Shown here: in pieces, positions 7,386-15,255 of the stretch
How positions within the stretch are numbered: the first letter of the stretch is position 1
Layout of the letters: each line of letters begins with the position of its first letter
Assembly: GCF_900141835.1 (NCBI RefSeq)
Contig: NZ_FQZD01000007.1
Span: 124,001-188,000 of the forward strand
Origin: Propionispora hippei DSM 15287
GTDB taxonomy: Bacteria > Bacillota > Negativicutes > Propionisporales > Propionisporaceae
Length of the DNA stretch: 64,000 nucleotides
Direction of reading: 5' to 3'
Program-made: the position numbers and the translations under genes
Notes under the pieces: generated by a model
Seen by the model: the letters and a program-made list of their open reading frames with translations, nothing else
What the model was told of the DNA's origin: nothing
Databases searched by the model: none

Positions 7386-8585
7386 ATGGAAGGATATCAG
7401 TTAACGTTTGAGGATATTGAGCGTTTGAATCATTTTACCACACAGCCCGGACGCACGGCATATATTGCTGAATGCGGCAACTTCGGCTTTGATTTTGAAA
7501 AAGACGGTGTTTCCACGCATTATATTGTTTGCGCCGTGGTGGTCAACAATGAGAACCTGTTTGAAATCGAGCAAAAGGCCGACGAATTGCGCCGAAAATA
7601 TTTTGGGAAAGGTGAAATCAAGTCGAGTTCGCTTGGCAACAAGCATTCCCAACGGGCAAAAATAGTAGCCGAATTGTTGAATTTGGAGTTTTCGCTCATT
7701 ATTCTTATGGCGGACAAGCAGGCATTTTATAAAGATTCACCGCTTACGGAGTATAAAGGAACTTTTATAAAGTTTCTACATCAGCAGTTGTACGAGTCGA
7801 TGTATGCTTTTTATCCGAAACTGAAAATCGTAGAAGAGGAATATGGAACCTCCGAGTTTCAGGCAGGGTTCCGGAGCTATGTTCGTAGAAATAGACCGGC
7901 CCCGAATCTGTTTAATGAATATGATTTTGATTATGTAGACAGTCGTGATAGTCATATCGTACAAATTGCGGACTTTATCGCCGGGTCTATCCTGCAGCAT
8001 GTGACGGATGACAAAGCGCCTGACGCACTTAAAATATGCGGCAGTAAGATTCGAGAAATCATCAGGTTTCCTAAGCAAATCGTACCTTATACGGCGGGCG
8101 CGAATGCCAACCCTTCGTTTGATCAGCAGATCTATGCACTGGCCGATCAATGTGCGGCAACCTATATTGACCGCAATAAACATGCCGATGAGGAAGAGAT
8201 TCGCCTACGTATTTTATTCTTAAAAAGATTGCTGTTTACAGCCCACAATATCAGCGATTCCCTGTATATTCATTCCAGTGAATTAATCAGAATGCTGTCA
8301 ACCCTTTCGGAAGTAAAAGTTACGCGGGAGTATCTGTATCGCCGGATCGTAGCGCCGCTGAGAGACGCTGGCGTGCTGATCGCCAGCAGCGCGCAGGGCT
8401 ATAAAATTCCCACTTGCGTCAAGGATATATACGCCTATATAAACCAAACGAGCGGTATCGTCGGCCCCATGCTCAGCCGGATTGAAAAATGCCTCAAGCA
8501 AATAGAAAAACAGACAGACGGCGCGCTGGATATACTGGACGACCCGGCATTGGTTAAGCTTAAGCGGTATTTTGGTGACTCTTGA
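7386..8585 (+). CDS. DUF3800 domain protein with C-terminal helical extension
   Basis: 399 residues. The N-terminal half (about 22-210) matches DUF3800, an RNase H-like fold common near defence and mobile genes: the first strand RTAYIAECGNFGFDF, KSSSLGNK, and YVDSRDSHIVQIADFIAGSI. The usual family motif begins DESG; here the aligned residues are A28-E29-C30-G31, so the expected first acidic residue is alanine (codon GCT, one base from GAT). The C-terminal region (about 265-390) is helical, with winged-helix-like character (IRMLSTLSEVKVTREYLYRRIVAPLRDAGVLI). GAGGAGG precedes the ATG. First gene of the repeat-flanked cassette. Function unknown; nuclease-like fold inferred. Confidence 0.75.
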   Translation: MEGYQLTFEDIERLNHFTTQPGRTAYIAECGNFGFDFEKDGVSTHYIVCAVVVNNENLFEIEQKADELRRKYFGKGEIKSSSLGNKHSQRAKIVAELLNLEFSLIILMADKQAFYKDSPLTEYKGTFIKFLHQQLYESMYAFYPKLKIVEEEYGTSEFQAGFRSYVRRNRPAPNLFNEYDFDYVDSRDSHIVQIADFIAGSILQHVTDDKAPDALKICGSKIREIIRFPKQIVPYTAGANANPSFDQQIYALADQCAATYIDRNKHADEEEIRLRILFLKRLLFTAHNISDSLYIHSSELIRMLSTLSEVKVTREYLYRRIVAPLRDAGVLIASSAQGYKIPTCVKDIYAYINQTSGIVGPMLSRIEKCLKQIEKQTDGALDILDDPALVKLKRYFGDS

Positions 8586-8711
8586 AAAATCTAAATAACC
8601 TTTTTGTTTTAGACAGCGGCCAGTGGGAGAGGGAAGTGAGCACGAGAAATAAGGACTGTAATTTTAATAAAAGGTTGCTGAACCGACCCTCTGAACATAG
8701 GGAGAAATATC

Positions 8712-9281
8712 ATGCGGTTTTATAAAAAACGTTATATATTTATATTCACATTTGTACTTCTTATTATTTTACAAGGAATTTGTAGTGCCCGTGAATATGA
8801 GAATCAAGACCAAAACTTCAAGATTAGTTTACCTGAAGAGTGGTTCTTTATATCTAATTCAACGAAAGAGAATGGCGCATTGTTTTGGAAAATGAAACGT
8901 ATCAATGATGCAAATTATATTATCGGTAATATTACTATAAAGTCTTTCCCGATAAGTATGCTGAATAAAGAAACGGTTTTTTCATTGGATGAATTTAGTG
9001 AGGAAGAACTTTGTAAACGAATTAAGTCTGCGTTTGATTCTGAAAAAACTTATACACTGCTTGAAAATAAAATAATATATGTCAAGGGACACAAAGCTCT
9101 TTTCGCGGTTGTACAACGATCTGATGATAGTGTGATTGTTAGAAACATAATCTTCGTGCAATTCGTATTAGAAGATACCTATTATAAAATTGTTGCTGAT
9201 AGCCGTGTGGAAAGGTATGAGGAGCTTTTTGCAGACCTTACCGAAATGCTTAATAATTTTCAGCCGTTAACAAGCAAATGA
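8712..9281 (+). CDS. Secreted protein of unknown function (PsbP-like pattern)
   Basis: 189 residues. An N-terminal signal peptide (MRFYKKRYIFIFTFVLLIIL then QGICSARE) is followed by a single small domain starting YENQDQNFKISLPEEWFF, a pattern seen in PsbP/DUF1795-type exported proteins. There is no lipobox: the cysteine is not in an L-x-x-C context strong enough to call. The gene is AT-rich like its neighbours. I do not recognise a specific family and assign no function. Confidence 0.6.
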   Translation: MRFYKKRYIFIFTFVLLIILQGICSAREYENQDQNFKISLPEEWFFISNSTKENGALFWKMKRINDANYIIGNITIKSFPISMLNKETVFSLDEFSEEELCKRIKSAFDSEKTYTLLENKIIYVKGHKALFAVVQRSDDSVIVRNIIFVQFVLEDTYYKIVADSRVERYEELFADLTEMLNNFQPLTSK

Positions 9282-9488
9282 TATTAAAAGTGAAAATCAG
9301 CGTATATCATTCATTGGGTGTGCCGAAATACTAATGGAACCGCATACCGATTTTTACAGTTGGATGGAATAAGGCTTGTGTAAATTGACAATGAAACTTA
9401 CCAGATATTTTTCAGCGGAGAAAAAGATTAGTGAAAAGATAATATTATATGTTTTAGCATCTGAGAAATTAACTTATTGGAGGAAATA

Positions 9489-12400
9489 ATGAACGAGGAT
9501 TATCATGATTTTTTGGACATGTTTGCTTCAATGGCCCCAAGTCGAGAAATTTCTCACACCATACAAGATAGGCCAAGTCTAAAAAAGAAGCTTAGGCCAT
9601 TTCATCCAATTAAGGCAGCAGCGCTAATTTCGGGTTTATTGACTTTGCCAGCATTATATGCAAATACTCTTCGCCTTGAAATGTTAATCCATATTATTCT
9701 GTCACATTCCTTAGGAAATAAAGAACCGATAGCACAGCACATTCATTTATGGCTTAATAAGGAATTGGGCGCGACTTCTTTCGCTAATTTAGAAGACCCG
9801 GTAGAAGATGTGTTTATAACTAATGTGATTACTGAAGTGGGGAACATCCGAATATTTGAAGGGGTTTGGGAAAGTAGTGATTTTTATCTCCAAAGGTTAT
9901 TGAACGTAATCAGAACACTACCAGATGGTCCGAGCACACGTCAATTGAACCGCGAGGTATACGGAATCTTAATGCTTAGTGAAGAAATTGCCGATCGACG
10001 CCATCTTAACCGCTTTATGCCAGGAGGAGGTAGTGATAAAGGCTATGTCAGAATCCCTTCTGATAAGGAATTGAAAGCGCTTAGTAAAACTATCGTATTC
10101 ACATTAGAGGATTTGCAACGTCTTGAAATCTTGCCTGTAGATCTTGAGCCTTTTATTTTTGATTTGCAACATACAAATAAATTGAAGGAGCAGTCCTTAG
10201 AGGAAAGTGATCTTCAGCAGCATCCAATAGTAAAGGAGAACGATAAGTGGCTTGTTCTATTACCCAATAGCATAAGCTTTGCTGTGCGGACGCATATCTT
10301 AAATTGGATGATACAGCAGGGTTATCAAAAGGGATTTGATAAACACCTTGTTTTAGAATATCAAGAGTTTCTACGGGAGAATCCGGTTATGGGAGCAGCT
10401 TTTCCTAGAGGGAGCATTCCGGTAGAAGGTGTTCCAGATAAGTATTTGATGACTCTTACTAGAGAATTTGATTCAGGCCGTTATATACAAGTTATTGCAG
10501 TAATTGACAGTATTTCCGGCCATCAGCAACATGGCCTTTTGGCATATGAGCCTGAAATCATGGATGAATATAATAACCAAATTAAAATACATATCAAAGA
10601 CGCTCGTTCCTATTTCCGAAAGCAAGAAGGCTTTAAGCAAGGTTTGACATTGGTGATTGGGTGTGGTTATGGACGTCCGAATGGATTTCGAGCGGTCCAA
10701 GAAACGCCGGATTGGTTGATTGAATTCATATCCGCGCCTGATTTTCAAACGCTTGCGTGGACATCTGAAGCTTCGCCTTTATTTTTATGGAAATTGATTA
10801 AGCAGGCAAGGCACCTAAAAAAACAAGGTGTGTCAATTGCTAATGCTAACGGTTTATTGAATCTTTATGGTTGGTGGGTAGATACAAACTACTTAATGAT
10901 ACCAGCAGATGTTGAGTTTGGTGATAAACCAATTCATATGATGATTCCAACCGATTCTCTTGCTGAGATTAGGAGAAAAATTCGTCAAGGTTGGGATTTG
11001 CATGTTTTACCATTACCTAATGGCAAGCTGGTTCGAATGCGGAAAAAAGGTATTAATAGTTATTTTCCGGATGATGTAAATCAACCTCTTTATGCTTGTA
11101 TAGACGCTGCACGTCAAGGTCAGTTTTTAGGAGCATGGGTTGGTAAAAAATCTATTTGGTGGGTTTTAACTGAGACCGGAGCTACTGGACTATCGGGTGA
11201 TATGGTTTTCAAAGTTTGGGATGCGGTTCACAATTGGATTGGTAGAGCTGTCTCAGTTTTTGAATATCACTTACATAAGATTGCCAATAAAGTGGTGCAA
11301 GTTATTTTAGATTTCAGCGATGTGAAGGAAGAGTATGAAGACATTAATTCGATTACAAAACGAATAAATAACTCACATAATACACTTTTGATCGAGCAAG
11401 AAAAAAATACGATCCGCATTAAATTTCATGATTCATTTTTTGTTAACTTTTACAATCCTCAAAATATTGCCGAGCGTTTGATTATGCGAGCTGTTGCAAA
11501 CGGCACACTTCAGCTTACAGGTGAAATACCACGCGAAGAGTTATTAGATATACTTGAGGATAAAATTGTTCCAAATGATGATGCTCGATACTTTCATATG
11601 TTTGAAGCAAATCGTTTTCGTGATCACATTTATTGCTATGATCAGTCCAATACGCTTTTTATTGATGGTGCAGACGCAGCAATGAGTAAATTAGGCTTAG
11701 GTTGGTTAGTGCAGAATAGGAGTACCGGAGATAGATTTCAAACAGCAGAAGAAAGTACTCGTTTCTTAAATAAAGTTATAGAGAAAATTTGGGAGCGTAT
11801 GCAAATAAAGCTTCATACTTTGAATCGTGTACAGTTTATTGAACAAGCTCTGCGATATATAGAAGGAGTTGAAAACCAAAGATTACAATGGCGGCGTACA
11901 ATTAGAGCGGTGATTGCATTGCGTGAGAACCCGAAGTCTACCAAGGCAGTAGCGATTGAACAGCTTGCACGTTGTAATGCCTCAACGCTAGCTTTACGGT
12001 TGCTGGTGGAAATGGCGATTTCAGAATGTCCTTTAGATGGTGGAGAACATGTTGGAGTGCTTGATTTAACACCTTTGATGAGTGATATACTTTTTATATT
12101 TAACTTTGGCGGATTATCAGATGCCATTATGAAAGGGGTAATGAAGCCGGAAATCAAAATTGCACCTAATGGGGATATTTTGTCTCATACCGGGTTTCGT
12201 GATGAAGTAGTTGATCCGTTTGGTCAAGAGTTTGAGTCGAAACGACTTGATTATGAGAAGACTCGATATGAGAAACATTTTGAAGCTTCTCAGCCTATAC
12301 CTACTGTACAAGGAATATTTCCTGATGACTTTTTAGCTGCATTTAAGGCCGAGTTTGGATTATCGATTGATTCAATGCGTGGAACACGAGATGCGCTGGA

Positions 12401-13259
12401 GAATTTGGCAATCGAAAAAGAACAATGTGTTTTTATTGCAAATAAAGATGAACTTCTGACTTATTGCGGCAATAGTGAATTTACGACGAAAGAAGATGCT
12501 CAGATATTCTTGGAACGTTTTTCTCTTTGGCCCCGTGAAGCTTGGGATAAGGCACCTAAGGGATTCTCAAATAGGGATTGGTATCCTTGGCTATTTGGAC
12601 GAGCATTGTCTTTGGTTGCACGACCTGTTATTCAATTGGAAAACAACGATAATCCAAGATATATCGTCTCACCTGGTTTGATCTTAGATGGAATTATGCA
12701 TACAATTTCCCAGTACTATGAGGCCGAAATTGCTACCTCAAAATGTAAGTCATCAGTAATGAAACATTGGATAGATGATGAAAAGGCTCGACAGAGCCAC
12801 TCATTTGTTAATGAAGTTGCAGGTGTTATGAAAAAGGCAGGCTATGAAATTCGTATTGAAATACCAGTAACTGAATTACTGAATGAAAAGACGCCTGATA
12901 GAAATTATGGTGATGTTGATGTTCTTGCTTGGAAACCAGGTCAAAATAACATCTTGGCTATTGAGTGCAAGGATTTAAAGCTAACTAAAAACCCAAATGA
13001 AATTGCTGAGCAATTAAATCATTTTAGCGGCCGAGTATTACCAGACGGAAAACGGGATGAATTAAGAAAACATTTAGATCGTTGTGTATTTCTAAATGAA
13101 AAGGCTCAACGAGTTGCCAAGAATCTTGGGATGGACGATCGCAAGATTCGTATTCGAAATATTGTTTGTTTCAGTAAACCGAATCCAACGCAGTATATGG
13201 CAAGTAAGTTTTCGGATGTTACGTTTCTAACAATAGATGAGTTATCTAAATTTAATTAA
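9489..13259 (+). CDS. Very large (1256-residue) uncharacterised protein with C-terminal PD-(D/E)XK nuclease domain
   Basis: Start set at the ATG at 9489; the in-frame TTG at 9477 overlaps the GGAGG that serves this ATG. No P-loop, helicase or methylase motif is visible. The C-terminal end (about 1105-1250) has a restriction-endonuclease-like core: a helix (HSFVNEVAGVMKKAGYEIRI), then GDVDVLAWKPGQ (D about 1144) and LAIECKDLK (E1159, K1161), i.e. D-X14-E-X-K, followed by helix QLNHFSGR. The rest, about 1,100 residues, has mixed alpha/beta character with no family I recognise; the N-terminus is helical (HPIKAAALISGLLTLPAL). Noticeably AT-rich compared with flanking operons. With the next gene (42 bp on) it may form a two-gene defence module (inference). 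Confidence 0.8.
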   Translation: MNEDYHDFLDMFASMAPSREISHTIQDRPSLKKKLRPFHPIKAAALISGLLTLPALYANTLRLEMLIHIILSHSLGNKEPIAQHIHLWLNKELGATSFANLEDPVEDVFITNVITEVGNIRIFEGVWESSDFYLQRLLNVIRTLPDGPSTRQLNREVYGILMLSEEIADRRHLNRFMPGGGSDKGYVRIPSDKELKALSKTIVFTLEDLQRLEILPVDLEPFIFDLQHTNKLKEQSLEESDLQQHPIVKENDKWLVLLPNSISFAVRTHILNWMIQQGYQKGFDKHLVLEYQEFLRENPVMGAAFPRGSIPVEGVPDKYLMTLTREFDSGRYIQVIAVIDSISGHQQHGLLAYEPEIMDEYNNQIKIHIKDARSYFRKQEGFKQGLTLVIGCGYGRPNGFRAVQETPDWLIEFISAPDFQTLAWTSEASPLFLWKLIKQARHLKKQGVSIANANGLLNLYGWWVDTNYLMIPADVEFGDKPIHMMIPTDSLAEIRRKIRQGWDLHVLPLPNGKLVRMRKKGINSYFPDDVNQPLYACIDAARQGQFLGAWVGKKSIWWVLTETGATGLSGDMVFKVWDAVHNWIGRAVSVFEYHLHKIANKVVQVILDFSDVKEEYEDINSITKRINNSHNTLLIEQEKNTIRIKFHDSFFVNFYNPQNIAERLIMRAVANGTLQLTGEIPREELLDILEDKIVPNDDARYFHMFEANRFRDHIYCYDQSNTLFIDGADAAMSKLGLGWLVQNRSTGDRFQTAEESTRFLNKVIEKIWERMQIKLHTLNRVQFIEQALRYIEGVENQRLQWRRTIRAVIALRENPKSTKAVAIEQLARCNASTLALRLLVEMAISECPLDGGEHVGVLDLTPLMSDILFIFNFGGLSDAIMKGVMKPEIKIAPNGDILSHTGFRDEVVDPFGQEFESKRLDYEKTRYEKHFEASQPIPTVQGIFPDDFLAAFKAEFGLSIDSMRGTRDALENLAIEKEQCVFIANKDELLTYCGNSEFTTKEDAQIFLERFSLWPREAWDKAPKGFSNRDWYPWLFGRALSLVARPVIQLENNDNPRYIVSPGLILDGIMHTISQYYEAEIATSKCKSSVMKHWIDDEKARQSHSFVNEVAGVMKKAGYEIRIEIPVTELLNEKTPDRNYGDVDVLAWKPGQNNILAIECKDLKLTKNPNEIAEQLNHFSGRVLPDGKRDELRKHLDRCVFLNEKAQRVAKNLGMDDRKIRIRNIVCFSKPNPTQYMASKFSDVTFLTIDELSKFN

Positions 13260-13301
13260 AGGAGGAAAACTTTATTCGTAATATTGGGGTGATTTTAAAT
13301 T

Positions 13302-14171
13302 ATGAAAAACAAGCCTCTGCTATTCTCGCTAAATGAATTGGAAAAAGAAATTTTAATTTTGAAAGCTGCTATAGATATTATCGATTCGATTGTGAATTAT
13401 AATTCCTTAGACATCCATCATTTTGAACATGGTTCAGTCGTGCGTTTTAAAACAAATATTCATCAAGAATATTTTAGTATTTATCTTGTTGATTTTTTAT
13501 CAATGCCAGCAAGTGGATTTGGACTGAAAAAATCAAGTTATATATCATTATTAAATGATGTTTGTTCTTCACCAGCGTTTGACAAAGATAATTCAATAGC
13601 CTACCTTATAAAGCCCGTTACCGAATTCTATAATTGGCTTGAAACTGAAATTACAATAAAGCAATTATGGTTTCCAACAATTAATTTAAAGATCGATTTA
13701 AAGATTACCTATTTAGAGTTCTTGTATATAGGTGGCAATGTCTCAAAACATAACTTTACTCGTCTGTCGGCTTGTGCAACAAAGATGCAAAGAATTTTGA
13801 AAGATAATAATGTGAACAAAGAAACGATGGAATGTCTTTTAGCTTTGGAGGATTATCAAAACTGGTTTCATGGTGAAGGCAATATACTGGGGCATCTTAG
13901 TAGTACAATTGTAAAATACTTAAACAACATTCGGTGGGGAATTCATCATTATTTACAACCAGAGTTCCTTCGTTCATACACTAGTGGTAAAGAGAGAACA
14001 TACAGCTATAACTCCCCGAGTACTATTTTAAATCCAACAATTAAATTTTGTTATTGGGACTTAATGAATAGCATAAGAAGAAATCCTTATATTCCAGAAT
14101 TTGAAGTTTCAAGACACTATAGACATCATCCATTGATAGTCCAGTATTCTTACCAAGGCAATAGTCGATGA
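13302..14171 (+). CDS. Uncharacterised protein with a HEPN-like R-x4-H motif, partner of the large nuclease-domain protein
   Basis: 289 residues, ATG with GGGGTG upstream and stop codons in frame before it, so the start is fixed. Largely helical. Two conserved-looking stretches stand out: FLYIGGNVSKHNFTRLSA (about 145-162) and NNIRWGIHHYLQPE (about 208-221), where R-WGIH-H fits the R-x4-6-H signature of HEPN ribonucleases. The tail is basic and His-rich (SRHYRHHPL). It is 42 bp after the 1256-residue protein and ends that unit, with the same AT-rich composition. HEPN membership is a motif-level suggestion only; it could equally be a non-catalytic partner. Confidence 0.55.
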   Translation: MKNKPLLFSLNELEKEILILKAAIDIIDSIVNYNSLDIHHFEHGSVVRFKTNIHQEYFSIYLVDFLSMPASGFGLKKSSYISLLNDVCSSPAFDKDNSIAYLIKPVTEFYNWLETEITIKQLWFPTINLKIDLKITYLEFLYIGGNVSKHNFTRLSACATKMQRILKDNNVNKETMECLLALEDYQNWFHGEGNILGHLSSTIVKYLNNIRWGIHHYLQPEFLRSYTSGKERTYSYNSPSTILNPTIKFCYWDLMNSIRRNPYIPEFEVSRHYRHHPLIVQYSYQGNSR

Positions 14172-14367
14172 AAAAAGAAAAATAGTTGCAGGAGTATAAG
14201 TTAGAAGACGGACAATATTCGATAGTACGCTCAAAGGGGCAAAAGATAATATTTGCGTAGAATCTTTCGTGGATATTTCCTTGATCTTCGAAGTTTATTA
14301 GTATGTTAGAATTAACATAGGCTGGATTACTTTTTAGGAGCGATTCAATTGGATAATAAAAATCTCA
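14172..14367. other. Intergenic sequence after the HEPN-like gene, no gene seen
   Basis: AT-rich, without a convincing reading frame or a clear terminator; it leads into the MITE-like element. Confidence 0.4.
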
Positions 14368-14477
14368 GGGATGGTCCTCTTGAATCGATGTTTATGGTAT
14401 GTTAAAAGAAATCTGAAGTTGTAAGTTTGGCGAAGTAAAAATAAAATAAATAGTAAACGAATCGAATGAACCGTCCC
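14368..14477. mobile_element. Small MITE-like element with terminal inverted repeats
   Basis: About 110 bases, non-coding. The left end GGGATGGTCCTCTTGAATCG and the right end, read on the other strand, GGGACGGTTCATTCGATTCG, are imperfect inverted repeats. Pieces of the same element recur at 43119-43157 (right end) and 44573-44650 (left end). It is inserted in, or has replaced, the 5' part of a duplicated SnoaL-like gene. The GGGACGGTTC termini resemble short mobile repeats common in Clostridia-like genomes; no transposase is nearby. Confidence 0.55.
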
Positions 14478-14492
14478 TTCTTGATGTAAAGA

Positions 14493-14735
14493 TGCAAATG
14501 GTTTATTGATTGGAATAAAAGAGGAACTGTGCTGCAATGGCAAATAAAACAATGTATTCATGAAGGAAACTATACCGTGGTAGAGTGGTCTTCGAGTGTG
14601 AGTTTGATGAAGTCAGCGATGGATTTGATGGCATTTCTATAATATTGTTTAACCTCTATGGTGAAATTTGTTTCTTTAAAAGAGTTTCAGCCAAAAACAG
14701 AGCACTATCAATCCTATAGTGAAAATTCTATTCGA
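14493..14735 (+). pseudogene. Broken second copy of the SnoaL-like gene
   Basis: Corresponds base by base to the 3' two-thirds of the gene at 5593-5970: GGCAAATAAAACAATG and GAAGGAAACTATACCGTGG are identical in both. The first third is missing and replaced by the MITE-like element, and at GAGTGG-TCTTCGAG one base is lost relative to GAGTGGTATTTCGAG, with further changes, so the frame is broken. Not expected to make a protein. Confidence 0.85.
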
Positions 14736-14767
14736 AGACATAAAAAAATAATGTTTTTTCAGAATGA

Positions 14768-14950
14768 ATATAGCCAGATAGAAGCCAGACGGTCCAATCA
14801 GAAATGATTTGACTGCCTGGCTTTTTAATTGGTTGGCGATGAATTATTTGTAATTTTTGGTTATTTAAGGGCGAAATCTGCAGGACTATGGTCCTGTTCT
14901 AAAGAATTGGTAATATATTTATAGGAAATTCAAAGATAACGATCAATGCT
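14768..14950. repeat. Direct repeat copy B (with degenerate terminator)
   Basis: Diverged copy of 7118-7300 in the same orientation, including the hairpin GCCAGACGGTCC / TTTGACTGCCTGGC followed by TTTTT. In copy A the sequence order is SnoaL-like gene, flavin reductase, tautomerase, repeat; here the broken SnoaL-like copy is joined almost directly to the repeat, so the two middle genes have been lost from this copy. Confidence 0.8.
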
Positions 14951-15087
14951 TATAAATGATAACCGGGATATGTAGAGAAATAACAGACAGTGATAGTAGT
15001 AGGTAAGAAAGGCCATTATGAGCGTACTTACCTTGCCTGAATTGTATAACTTAGATCTAAATCCATAGCCCAGTACCCGGAGGTATT

Positions 15088-15243
15088 TTGGGGTTTCCGA
15101 AAACAGACTGTGTTGAGATACTGATCAAGGCGCATATCAATTCTTGCAACAAGAAGGAGGGGATTGAAAAGTATTGTCTGTCATGTGCAATTTTAGGAAA
15201 TGAAACCTATCGTCACAGAGAATTTAGAAAAACGTCTAAATGA
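15088..15243 (+). CDS. Possible 51-residue Cys-containing protein at the head of the defence operon
   Basis: TTG start preceded by GGAGG (15079-15083), 51 codons, TGA at 15241-15243 only 12 bases before the ATG of the AIPR gene. The translation contains IKAHINSCNKKEG and YCLSCAILGNETYRHREF, the latter with a C-x-x-C pair. I recognise no family. It could be a genuine small leader gene of the operon or the tail of a decayed gene. The remaining DNA from 14951 to 15087 shows no gene. Confidence 0.3.
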   Translation: MGFPKTDCVEILIKAHINSCNKKEGIEKYCLSCAILGNETYRHREFRKTSK

Positions 15244-15255
15244 GGAGCAGAAGCA

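Noticed and set aside
9477-9488. TTG start four codons before the large nuclease-domain protein
   Set aside because: The TTG is part of the GGAGG site that serves the ATG at 9489.
7386-14171. Complete prophage or transposon carrying the cassette
   Set aside because: No integrase, transposase, capsid or terminase genes are present, only the diverged flanking repeats.
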